Source: Nematostella vectensis
Taxonomy: Eukaryota > Cnidaria > Anthozoa > Actiniaria > Edwardsiidae
Assembly (NCBI RefSeq): GCF_932526225.1
Contig: NC_064039.1
Span: forward strand, 10,372,139-10,436,138
Direction: 5' to 3'
Length of the DNA stretch: 64,000 nucleotides
The notes under the pieces were generated by a model. The model was not told where the DNA came from. It did no database searches and worked only from the letters and a program-made list of their open reading frames with translations. Both the position numbers and the translations under genes were made by a program. Positions 11,511 to 23,100 of the stretch are shown here, one piece after another; within the stretch, counting starts at the first letter, position 1, and the number at the start of each line of letters is the position of its first letter.

Positions 11511-12503
11511 CGATTGGAGCATGCGCGGCATCAAATGGCCTGGGAACGACCTTGAGGAATATTCCACAGGCAACCCAAACAAAAAACTAGATTACAGGAG
11601 AGTATAAGAAAGACTAAATGACATGACTAAAATCAAAAGCAAGTTAAATCTAACAACACAGCTCTTGAAGCAAAAATAGAGAACAATGGGGTCTCCCCGG
11701 TAGAACAAGGAGAAAATGTGAAAAAGGCCGTATTCGCAAAAATAGTGATGACGAGAAAGAAAAGGATGGGCTATTATCGAAAGATGATAATAGTTTTTAG
11801 ATTCGAGACCTTAGGGGCATTTCTTTGCTCAGCCTTTCTATTGCGTCAAAGCTTAACTGAGCAAACAAATCAAATACCCCTTATCCAAGTGTCAACATAG
11901 GTTCCATAGCTCAGCCTCTTGTTAGTTTTGGAGGCAGCTGAATTTGCGGTGCAGTTTTTAGCGGGTTCTAAAACTCCACGCAAGAAAAATATTTTCTCTA
12001 AGCTTAAAGCTTGATTTTGCTAAATAGACGACTGTTTTGGTCTATGAGAAGAGGGGATGGGGGTAAGTGTTCACATATAATAAGTTGCACTTTAAAACTT
12101 ATTTATTATGGCAGAAGTAATATTAGGCCACTTTTAACACTGTCAACTCGCCTATGAAAAAAAAACTACATATGATGATGCGTTTATTAGTGCTTTGGAA
12201 ATGAATAATGATAATGATTTCTTTAAAAATAGAAAGAAATAGACTTTCTTGTCTATTGTTTCTGCAATCATTCTTTTTCATTGCCTACATTCCTTATTCA
12301 CCAAAACCATTGACATAATAATAAGGCAGAAAGTCACCATCTTGTAAGTCTAACAATCATCACATGCTTAAGATGAAAATTACAGCCTCCTATATATGTT
12401 TAAATACACTGCCGAAGGAAAATACACGTAAGCACGTTCCATATACCTAAAACATTTTTGAAAACTATTTCCCCAACTACATATTCGTTTGTTTTGTTGA
12501 CAG

Positions 12504-13451
12504 AGTAATAGCCGAGCAATAGGAGTTGTTCTGTTTTCAATAGCATTTGTTGCTATAGCTATTGAAGCCTCGTCGGTAACTCATCGTGATCAAATAGCCA
12601 AAGACATGCACTCGGGAAAGGCCCGGCCACCCGTCGGACTCGTGACGCGTTCGGGAAAGGCTCGCGGAATCACCCAGGATCAGCATTCCGATAATGACCA
12701 CCCGTGTTACGAGACTTGGGAGAATGTAACTGTCCCCACCCCTAACGGATTAGTGTTTTGCTCGGTTCCGTCGGATCATCAGTTAGAGGAAAAGCTTAAG
12801 ACAGTCGGGGGATACAACAGGCACTATGTTGCGATCACCGAGGCCGAAGCACAGAACTTCGAAAACCTCCTAACGCCGAAACCAACTCCTACGCCCGCGC
12901 CAAACACCCACAGGACAGGGCACCCGGTGTTCCGCCGGCGACCTTGGTACAATGGAAAGAAGCGGAGTGCTGCATCATGGGAAGAAGACGACAAAGAAGA
13001 CGCGGTTACCAAGGTGCTAAAGGGTGACGATGAGGTCGACGTATCGAATGCCGAGATTTCAAAGCGCGCCGAGGCCACTGAAGGTATAATCAGTTCTAAG
13101 AAAATAAGCTGTATCACAAGAGGCCAAGAGAGCAAATTTCCCGGCTACAAGCACCTTTGTGATGTATGTCAGCGGCAGAGCGAGCTTTCGATTGGTCGCT
13201 TCCCGCGTTACCTGAACGAGATCACCTGCGAGTCCGCGAGCGGTAGTGGTCCGGTCAGCGGTGTATCGTCCTGTCATATCGGCATAGGCAAGTGCTTTCA
13301 AGGTTATATGCTGATTGATCTGCTGTCCCGAACGGAGAAGTACGAGCCCTTGGAGCCGTCTCCTGTAGCCGGTGCTACGGCCTACGTACAGGTGTGGGAG
13401 CCGTACACACAGAAAATACGAAGTTGCTGTGACTGCCGCTCTTTTTACTAA
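12504..13451 (+). CDS. Secreted cystine-knot protein, Trunk/Noggin-like (5'-incomplete)
   Basis: The exon opens at 12504 after the acceptor TTGTTGACAG and reads in frame for 34 codons before the first ATG at 12606. Those codons encode a hydrophobic stretch (AIGVVLFSIAFVAIAIEASS) that looks like a signal peptide, so the true start lies in an unlocated upstream exon. A low-complexity Pro/Thr and acidic middle follows, with a dibasic NGKKRS site. The C-terminal ~110 residues hold a cysteine pattern: LCDVCQ, IGRFPRYLNEITC, SSCHIGIGKC, then a final SCCDCRSFY. The Cys-x2-Cys, FPRYL-x3-TC and terminal Cys-x-Cys arrangement recalls the Trunk/PTTH/Noggin group of cystine-knot ligands or antagonists. 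That assignment is from motif resemblance only; other cystine-knot families are possible. Base composition is GC-richer than the flanks, as expected for coding DNA. Confidence 0.6.
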   Translation, partial: SNSRAIGVVLFSIAFVAIAIEASSVTHRDQIAKDMHSGKARPPVGLVTRSGKARGITQDQHSDNDHPCYETWENVTVPTPNGLVFCSVPSDHQLEEKLKTVGGYNRHYVAITEAEAQNFENLLTPKPTPTPAPNTHRTGHPVFRRRPWYNGKKRSAASWEEDDKEDAVTKVLKGDDEVDVSNAEISKRAEATEGIISSKKISCITRGQESKFPGYKHLCDVCQRQSELSIGRFPRYLNEITCESASGSGPVSGVSSCHIGIGKCFQGYMLIDLLSRTEKYEPLEPSPVAGATAYVQVWEPYTQKIRSCCDCRSFY

Positions 13452-13925
13452 GGGAAAAGCCTGCTTTACTTTTTAATTGGAGAAACCTACACATATAGGG
13501 CTCTTACTTTGCATGAACTTATCTAAGCTATCTTTAGGATATTAATTAGGCTGTAAAAATTTGCTTCCTAGAATATAATGGACACGAAGCCTCTCCAAAA
13601 TGTATACAGATGGTGCAAAGTATAAGCATCTAGTTCGGTCAGATACTCCTTTTGAGTGTCAAGGGATCCTAACCTGGCTTAGCTCTTGTTCTTATTTCTA
13701 GGTTTTATTTAAGTTTTCTCTTGTGTGACAACTGGAGTCTAGGAATGAGCGCGCCTCTCGCGCTTACACTCTAGGGGCACTTGGCGACGACATGTTCAAA
13801 GCAGATTCCTCGCAAAATAGTACTGCTATCATAGTGTTTTCTAATTGATAAATAAATAGGATGTGTGATTGCTCATTAAATGATAATTGTTACTTGCGTA
13901 TCAGCTGGTAGGACAGCTGCCATCC

Positions 13926-14331
13926 GGGCGTACGCAGGATTTTAACAAGTTGCAGTCAGAGCTTTTAGAAAGAGCTGAATGAGGGCGTGGCCCCTCATCC
14001 CGCATCCCCGTGAGGATTTTATAGCTTCCGCTTTTGGGTTTGAAATTGGCTTTTTGACTTTTGAGAATGTGACACGATCCTCTGTCATCCTCGATCTGAA
14101 ATAGGACTTCAATCGTCGCGTGGCACTGAACGACGTAACAATATGTTTTGAATTCATCTGTAGACTACCATGATTAAGAAAATTTTAGTTCTTTATCCTC
14201 ATCATGTATATAAAACTACGTACATAAAAATGAATGAGTAAACATTTTATTTTTTCCCCTCGTTATGCAAATAAGATCGCCAAATTTGTTTGCAGTCCAG
14301 TGATGACTGAAGGCCTAGGCTGCGTACGCCC
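13926..14331. mobile_element. MITE-like element with GGGCGTACGCAG ends
   Basis: A perfect 12-bp inverted repeat, GGGCGTACGCAG at 13926 and CTGCGTACGCCC ending at 14331, bounds about 406 bp with no convincing gene. No target duplication was identified with confidence. The rest of 13452-15643 holds no gene that I can support. Confidence 0.45.
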
Positions 14332-15643
14332 CTGGTCATGCAATATCATTTTTATGTTGACTCTAGCTTTTCCCATCCTTGCTTTAGCATAGAATGTAGC
14401 CCCCTCCCACGCTTCCTTGTCTAGTCTTCCCTGTAATACCGTCCCCTCCCTTTCTAATGATAATACCCCCCAACATAGGCCAGTCTCGCTCCGAAGCAGT
14501 CTCCATTTAGTGTACAGGCCTTAGAGCCAGAGGCACCGACGCGTGCGAAGGGAAAAGGTTTTGAAACGGGATTGGCGGCGAAGGCATAGGATTTGTGTCG
14601 AGGAGGGGAGGGGGGGTTTATGACTGATCTTTTTAGCATCCCAAAACACCGGCCATTCAATTGGAAATACTACTCGTTAGCCAAACAATTATTGTGGAGC
14701 TACATCAAACCATCCTGGGAGGTACATATACATGTCAATATGAGCCCTGACTCAGGTAACGCGTGGCCTCTCAAATGTAAACAATTCACCTATATGGTCG
14801 ATATAGATAGCTTTAAGCACAATACAAACAAATCGTTCATCAAGACAGATCATCGTAAGCAAGGGAGGGGCACCAATTAGAGACGATCTTAACAAATCTG
14901 TATGCTTTCACTTGAAAAGAATAGAACAACAATAGAAAAAGCTTTCGAGATTATTCCCCAATAAGCCCTCAGTCAAAACGCTGAGGTTTAATTATGAAGG
15001 GATTAGTATTTCTGACAACTGCATTTGGATGAAAGGCCAGAGGATTTTAAAACTGTCTGTTTGTTTGTATTATTAGAGACTAAAATGACAACAAAAGATT
15101 ATCAGCAGACGTTTGCGTGATCGCGAAAGGCACGTTTGCGGTTTAATTGCATGGGAAGTTTAGTTCAATACTCATTTTAAATTAGAGCGTTGTTCCACAA
15201 GATCTCAAAACTCGATTTACTGCACCTTCAACCCCAAAAGGTAATGTGGGAATGAAAGTCTTAAATTCAAGTACATTAGCTTAGAATATGACAAAACTCG
15301 TATCGACTGCACAAAAAATACATAATTGTTTGGTAAAAAATACTGGCACAGTCATTTAATCTTTGGAGTCATTTTTAACATACAAGTATGCAATATGGAG
15401 TCATGATACCTCTAAGGCTGTTACTATTTATTAAATAGTGCGGCGTAAACGGTAAACCATTTTTATTGAAGAACACGATTTTGCCGAGGCAATAAGCGAC
15501 TGGCATTTTTAAGCGCGCGGGGGGTGTGATACTCGACGTTCAAAGGGAGGTGGGAGAGGCGAAAATCCTGCAACTAATTGATAAAATAATGTTAGTCTAT
15601 AGTTGATCTAACACAACTCGAAGCACTTGGAGTCATTTTCGTG

Positions 15644-17836
15644 ATGAGAGGCCGTAGAGTTGGACTGTGTGAGACTCAAACTGAAACGACCAGAGTGGTT
15701 CTCTTGGGAAAAGAAGGAGTCGGAAAATCAGGTAGACGCCCGTGATCTTTCAACACACCCTATCCCATATTTCAACACGCCCTATCCCTTATTTCAACAC
15801 ACCCTATCCCTTATTTCAACACACCCTATCCCTTATTTCAACACGCCCTATCACATCTTTCAAAACATCCCAATCACCAAAAACAAACTCACTCGATCGC
15901 TTTGGCCCGTATCTTTTACACACACGTCTGTTCTATTTAATGCATTACAGTTTGGACCGTAAAATGTGGCCGCTTATGAAAGGTGACCGCTTAACAGAGG
16001 TAAAAATAACAACCCACAGTGTTTGTGTGACCAGTTTCAGTACCTAGGAAAGTGGCCATTTTATGGAGGTACCATTGTGTATTAGGGGGCAAGGTTCCCT
16101 GGGCCATGCCTCACATTATCGCTGGTGGCCTATGCAACACTTAGAATACTGTTCCGTCCCATACTTTCCACAGCTTTTGCAGTAAGGTTCCTTACTCGAA
16201 GATTTATCGGTGAATACGACAAGGACTTGGGTGAGTCAAAATATCCGTCCCTTGGCTTCAGACTGGTGTACCAATCTAAATACTTTTCCCCTCTCGTGTT
16301 CGGACAGAGTCATCGCATCGTCAATTCCTTGACTTAGACAAGAGACGATGTATTCAGGTACATGACACTGCAGGCGAGGTAAGAAGTGCATTGCTTTAGC
16401 AGGGCCGTAGCAGAGGGTGGGACACAGGGGCATGTGCCCCCCCCCCCCCCCAATATTAAAAAATTATAAGGAAATGACCAGTAGGGGCGTGTCTGTCCCC
16501 CACCCACACCAATATTTTCTTAATGTTTCTGAATTGTGCCCCCCCCCCCAAAAAAAAAAATCTTACGTGGCCTGCTACGGTTCTGTTTATTGCTGCAATT
16601 GTTATTGTAATCTTTACTACTACTTGTTGTTGCTATCACCGCGAAACCATTGTCGTTCCCACATTGCGCGACGTAAGCTGCCTACCAACATCGCACTCGA
16701 TAGTGATACATCTAAATATACATGCTAGCGAAGCCTATACTTACAGGGTTTCTTTCGACCGGGTCTCCTGTGGTCGGTAAGAGCTGTGACGTCACATGGT
16801 GCCAACACACCCTGCCTCACGGTTCATCTCCGAGCACAGGGGACCCGGATGAGAACGCCTGTGATTAGACTGCTGCTAGTTTTAACTACCGTCGTTTGTT
16901 AAGTTACCCAGATGCTATTTTAGCCAGTCCGACATGACGGAAAAACATGACTTAACGCTTCAAATAAGCTAATTTCAGATCTAATAAGGTGGAAAACCTC
17001 TCTAAGTACTTAGTGAGTAATAGCAAACAAAATATCAAATGCGGCTTTTTTTAAATTGATGGGACGTTTTGTAAAGTGTCATTGAAATTTGAGCTTTTAG
17101 TCCCTGAGGTCATAGAAAGTGCAAGGATGATCAAGGAAAAAAATATCTTAAAAAGCAAAAATCTGGGTATGTGCATTTCCGCCTCACGTTATTTGTGTTT
17201 CAAAAATCAGTCTGGAATACAAGGAACCGATGGCCATTGTAAGAAATTGTGTCTTCTTTTTTATCTCGAATTGCGAATTTTCCAGGTTTTTCCGACATGT
17301 CAACCAGGCCTAAGTGTTAACTTGACGTCACTTTGGACTCTGTCATACTATGGTTTCAATCCCTCTACTCTCAGATTACTAGTGCAGCCATACAGAGGCT
17401 CGCTACCCAAGCGGATGTGTTCATAATCATCTACTCCATCACGGATAGACACAGCTTCCAAGAAGCAAAACGCTTTGTCTGCACAACAATCAATAGTAGG
17501 AACCCTCATAACCTACCGCACATATTATTGGTTGGAAACAAAAAGGACTTGGAGCACCTGCGAGAGGTTAGCGACTTAGAGGGGGCTGAGCTGTCAAGGC
17601 AATTTTCTTGTTCCTTTCGCGAGATTTCTGTATCAGAAAGAGACGGGTATAGAGAGGTGAGTGAGGTGATGCGGACGGCATTACGTGACGTCATGTGCAA
17701 GAATGTTGTCACGCAATCTCAAGGCCGAAAGTCTTCCAGCTCTGGCTGGTATCTAACCAAAATGAAGGAGGGAATCATAAAGAGGACTGGGTCCATCAGG
17801 AAAAAATCTTTGACTCAGTCACGCGATATTGCGTGA
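15644..17836 (+). CDS. RERG/RASL-like small GTPase, paralogue 1
   Basis: Four exons (15644-15731, 16174-16230, 16308-16378, 17375-17836) join in frame to about 225 residues. Motifs in order: P-loop GKEGVGKS; the effector-side segment AVRFLTRRFIGEYDKDLG, very like RERG; switch II DTAGE; guanine-specificity NKKD; and EISVSE in place of the SAK motif. The protein has no C-terminal CAAX box, as in RERG, and ends in a basic tail shared with paralogue 2 (KMKEGIIKRTGSIRKKS). Two positions that set GTPase activity in Ras differ from Ras itself: the residue after the first P-loop glycine pair region is charged, and the DTAGQ glutamine is glutamate, so hydrolysis may be slow or unusual (inference). Intron phases match paralogue 2 exactly, showing that they are duplicates. 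Intron 1 holds a 22-bp tandem repeat and intron 3 a MITE. Confidence 0.85.
15748..15869 (+). repeat. 22-bp tandem repeat in GTPase-1 intron 1
   Basis: Five to six copies of a TTTCAACACACCCTATCCCT-type unit begin about 16 bases after the exon 1 donor. ORFs across it are repeat artefacts. Confidence 0.85.
16400..16585. mobile_element. Short MITE of the CAGGGCCGTAGC group
   Basis: Imperfect terminal inverted repeats (CAGGGCCGTAGCAG / CTGCTACGGTTCTG) bound a C-rich 186-bp segment in GTPase-1 intron 3. Similar ends occur at 18859-19198, about 37608-37681 and 39419-39544, so this is a dispersed family. Confidence 0.55.
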
Positions 17837-18858
17837 TGTGTGCAAGGTTGTCACGTAACTTCCGAGCCAAGCTGGGTCGTTAGTTTAATCATTTGCATCC
17901 AAGGCAGCCACCTTCAATTGTAAAGTGACAAAAGGCAAAACGACAATACACAAGCCCTGTTAGGAAGGAGGCCAAAACATTGCTGCCTTGTTTTGGGCGG
18001 TATGGCTCACCCGTCACCACCAACCTCTTGATGAGAGAGGGGGAGGGATACTCGGTAATATGTGGCACCGCCAAACTCTGGAAAGGGAAGGGGATATAAC
18101 TTTGTAGCATCAACAACCTCTGGAGAAAGGGGGTGCTATGTTCCACCTACCACCTCTGCACCACATGGTTAAACACTGTCCGCAAAGATGCAAACTACAA
18201 AAAGCACCCTACAAACAATGATAAATAACTGGTAGTCGACAACTGGTATTCGACAAATATTCGTCTTTAATAAGACTTTACCACCTGTTCACGCCAGACT
18301 TCTTAAAAGTCGAATATTTGGTCGGCTACTAGGTTTTGTTGAAGTACACCCAATCGCTATTCAGCTTATTTACAATGAAAAGTAGTCTGCCATGAAAGAG
18401 ACGGGCAACGAGATTCATTGGAACACAAAAGTAGTAGGCTAGTATTAGTGAGGGTGGAAAACTAAAGTAGTTAACATGAACTCAAAACGAGACGATGCTA
18501 TACATTTCTAGGAAAGACGACTAAATTAGTGAGAGTTACGGTGAGAGTTAAGGTTATTATCGAAAAAAGGTGCTTCAGTGCCCGTACATGCGTTGGACAG
18601 CATTTAGTGACAATTTAACAAAAGATACAATGTCAATTCCATGACATTTAAATTTGGATGAACTTCAGAATACCCTTCTTCAAAAGGGTTCACAATGAGA
18701 CTAGTGCGTGGGCGCATTTCATTTTTTACCTCTTACTTACATTTTTTACATTTGTCAAATACTACTTGAATATTACGCTCGTTCTTACAACGTTTTATGT
18801 GATAAGTTGATGTGTAAGACAAGTTCAACTGTAGACTTCATTTGTGATGCGTACTTTT

Positions 18859-19198
18859 CAGGCCCGTAGCCAGGATTTTGAGCGGGGTGGTTCGTTTTTC
18901 CATTTCAGCGGACCAAATTTCCGGTATACCCCTTTCCTCGCCTTATTACATTATGCAATCAATCTTGTATTTAAAATGTTATTAATAGGGTACTTTTTAA
19001 CATATAGCGATAATAATAAAGATAATTATTATAAAAAAAATTTTATAGTCATTTTAAAGACATATTGATGTGCACGGTATATCTTCAGTCAAACGTTATA
19101 TATTTTTGTTTGCTATGAGCGGACCTTCAAGCCAGGTGGGGGGGGGGGGGGGGGGGGGGTTCGTCCGAACCCCCCGAACCTCCCTGGCTACGGGCCTG
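18859..19198. mobile_element. MITE with CAGGCCCGTAGCCAGG ends
   Basis: A 16-bp inverted repeat bounds 340 bp, flanked by CTTTT on both sides (a possible 5-bp target duplication). A long G-run lies near the right end. The rest of 17837-20020 has no supported gene. Confidence 0.6.
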
Positions 19199-20024
19199 CT
19201 TTTCGCGATACTTTTAAAACAAATGAACTAGTGACCATGAAGTAGTTTACTGATGATTCGGGTTCGGGGGCATGTGCTCTCCTGGAAATCATCACATTTT
19301 AGAACTCTGAAACGCTAAAATCGCACAACATTTTATTCATTAATCCCCAACAGAAGTGCGTAAGAGTAATCTCAAATCTTACTGCAATTGTATATTTCGA
19401 CCATGTGCTATGTTGTACAAAATACGCCCACCGTATAATTTGTATTGTCCCCTCCATAGAAAGTGAGCCCCTCTTGAATCTGCGAACATTATTAAATGAA
19501 TTGTACATGCATTTATTTTATTCATATTTCATGTTTCTCCTTTAACTTAAAAATTAATATATATATTGTGTGGTTTCCATGCTCTGGTGTCTACCGAGCA
19601 CCATCTCTTCTATGATGAAAAGGGCTAAGTACAAAAATAGTATGTTTCTTTCTTAAATTCCACCTTCTAACACAACGAAGATCCCAACTTGAATATAAAG
19701 ATGTTTATCAAAAATATTGATGAGTGTCTCATATGATATTTGTTTTCAGTTTCTGCCAAGCGTCACAAATCGCCCATTCTTTTTAGATTTGAAAATTTAC
19801 AAAAATACAACTTAAATACTAGAGTCTGCATGCCGACTGAATTCACCTAAATGTAAAGTCGCTTTACGTATCCATAAACCGCGTAATGCAAATTGACAAG
19901 TTGACTCTTTCAGTCTGTGTTTATTTGCATTTTCAAGCTGATGGATAATGCAATGTTTAAACTTGGGCTATAGTAATATGGATTGCATGGTATTATTCTT
20001 TAAATATTCGAGGGTGTTTTAAAT

Positions 20025-20147
20025 TGTAATGTTTGGGATTCCTGTTTGTATGACCGCAAGGTTTTCTGGGTTACAGCAATAAACAACGAGAGTCCGCCAT
20101 TACTGTTTATTCGTTTTGATCCTAAGGTTTTTCTCAAATACATTACA
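20025..20147 (+). repeat. 5' LTR
   Basis: Short 123-bp LTR with TG...CA termini. It contains an AATAAA hexamer and matches the 3' LTR base for base as far as I can read. Confidence 0.95.
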
Positions 20148-20172
20148 TTTTTTGGCGACGAGGATTTCGGAA

Positions 20173-23100
20173 ATGGCAACCTACGGCAAAATAGACGAAT
20201 TCGACAGAGATTCTGATTCATGGGAACAGTATATCGAGCGTCTAAACTTCTATTTTGAAGCAAATGGAGTAACTACGTCTGACGATGACTTGAAAATACG
20301 CCGTGCAATCCTCCTCAGTTCGGTAGGGAAAAAAACCTACAAATTAATGTCTGATCTGCTGGCCCCAGCGAAACCTGGAGAGAAATCTTATGCTGACTTG
20401 TGCACCTTGGTAAAGAGCCACTTCAACCCAAAACCGAGTGAAAGCGTGCAACGGCACAAGTTCAATAACCGTTTCAGATTGAGCGGGGAGAACGTGTCTG
20501 ATTTTGTAGCGGCTCTACGAAACATGGCAGAATACTGCAATTTTGGTGGCAGTCTGGAAAATATGCTGCGTGATCGTCTGGTGTCTGGAATTAACAATGA
20601 AAGAATCCAAAGGCGTTTGCTATCAGAAGAGAACTTAACTTTCAAAAAAGCTTACGACATTGCTTCGTCTATGGAAACGACCGCACAGCACATGGCCGAG
20701 CTTCAATCTGCTCCTTCTACGTTAAGTTCAACGTCTGCATCTGTAAAAAAGGTCAGTTCTTCGCCCTTATCGCGTTCTAAAAGCGAAAATAAAGAGTGTT
20801 ATCGTTGTGGAAAAAATCACCACCCGTCAAAATGTCGTTTCAAGGAGGCCACGTGCCATTATTGTAAAAAGAAAGGACATATTGTTGCCAAATGTCTCAA
20901 AAAAGCAAAAAAGTCGTCCGAGACAACCAAGCCAAATTCAAACCACCATCCAAAACAAGGGAAACCAGCAATTCATGTCCTGGATACTGATAAAGAAATA
21001 GAAGATGAAGATATATATCCATTGTTTGCTGTCAGTCAAGGCAACCGCCAAAATCCGTATGTAGTAGATGTTGAATTAAATGGTCTTAAAGTTCAAATGG
21101 AACTGGACACTGGTGCATCACTTTCAGTAATCGGAGAGGACATTTTTGATCAATTGAAGAACATTGAGGGTTCATCTCTCAATCTGCAAGATACCAAGCT
21201 AACCTTGAAAACATACACCGGGGAGACAATTCCAGTTTTAGGAAAGCTTGTAGTGGAAGTCAAGTACAAGGACTTCTTTGAACACTTGCCAGTTATAGTT
21301 GTACAAGGCAAGGTGCCCAGTCTCTTTGGACGAGATTGGTTACAACATGTTAAGTTGTCATGGCCAGAGATTTTCCTAGTTCAAGTTGTATCCCCTGATG
21401 TGTCTGACCTGCTAAAGAAACATGAAAATTTATTCAAGGAAGGACTAGGGACAATTCAAGGAGTGAAAGCAAAGATATACGTTGATCCTCAAGCCAAACC
21501 CAAGTACTTCAAACCTCGCACGGTAGAATATGCACGACGTCAGAAGGTAGAGAGAGAATTGGACCGTTTGTTAGAAGAAGGAACAATTCGTCCAGTTCAA
21601 TTTTCGGAATGGGCAACACCCATTGTGCCCATTGTCAAATCTGATGAGTCTATACGCATTTGTGGAGACTTCAAAGTTACTTTGAACCAAGTTAGCAAAC
21701 TTGACAATTACCCAATTCCTAAAACAGAGGACCTGCTAGCTCAACTTGGAGGTGGAGTGCAGTTTACAAAACTAGATCTGAGTCAAGCTTATCAACAACT
21801 TGAGTTAGATGAAGAATCAAAGAAGTACACCACTATCACCACTCATAAAGGCCTATTTGAGTACAATAGACTGTGCTACGGCATTGCCTCAGCCCCTGGG
21901 ATTTTCCAACGCACAATGGAAAATTTACTGCAGGGTATTCCGAATGTTGTAGTACGAATAGATGATATTCTCATTGCCGGGAAGACATCAGCAGATCATC
22001 TCAAAAGTCTAACAGAAGTCCTGTCACGTCTGGACAAAGCTGGCGTCCGTCTTAAACGTTCGAAGTGCATTTTTCAAGCACCTGAAGTCACTTACCTGGG
22101 ACACCGCATAGACAAAGATGGTATCCACCCCCTTGACGAGAAAATCAAAGCAATTCAAGAGTCACCGAGACCTTCTAATCTGAAAGAACTGCAAGCCTTT
22201 TTAGGCATGCTTAACTATTACGCTTGTTACATACCTAACATCACTACAATACTATCTCCTTTACATCAGCTGTTAGTCAAAGACACACCTTGGAACTGGA
22301 GTGAAGCACATGAAAAATCTTGGAACCAAGCCAAGTCCACACTTCACTCTTCACAACTTCTAGTGCATTACAGCTTGGAAAGAGAGTTAACCCTTGCTTG
22401 TGACGCATCACCATATGGTCTTGGTTGTGTTATTTCACATGTGATGGATGATGGGACTGAACGTCCTATTTCATATGCCTCACGTACTCTGTCCCCAGCC
22501 GAAAAGAACTATTCACAGCTCGACAAAGAGGCAGCAGCCATCATGTTCGGGGTGAGGAAGTTCCACTCATACTTATATGGACGGAGTTTTACCATCTACA
22601 CTGATCACAAACCCCTGCTGGGTCTGCTACAGTCAACTAAACAAATACCGACCTCAGCCTCACCACGCATATTGAGGTGGGCGGTATTCCTGTCAGGCTA
22701 CTCATACACTTTAGTATATCGAGAAGGCCAGAAAAATGGTAATGCCGATGGCCTGAGCCGGCTGCCATTGCCAAATGAAACCAGAAATGTTCCAGTGCCT
22801 GGCGACATTATGTTTGTAATGAATCATCTTGAAGTCAACACACCCGTTAAAGTCAAGGACATTGAGCGTTGGACCTCAAAAGATCCTATTCTTAGTGCAG
22901 TACGACACCAAGTAATGTCCGGTTGGCCCAATTCAAATGATCGCATTGAGTTCAAGCCCTACTCTGATAGAAAGCACCAACTTAGCTGTCAGGATGGCTG
23001 TCTACTCTGGGGCTCTCGCGTAGTCATTCCTCCTCAAGGAAGAGTCAAGCTTCTCCAGGAACTACATGATGGACATCCTGGAATGGTTCGCATGAAAATG

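Noticed and set aside
11718-11900. Candidate first exon of the secreted cystine-knot gene
   Set aside because: It has an ATG and basic residues, but I found no donor that joins it convincingly to 12504.
14593-14880. 95-codon plus-strand ORF
   Set aside because: No domain, no splice partners, no homology that I recognise; length is compatible with chance.
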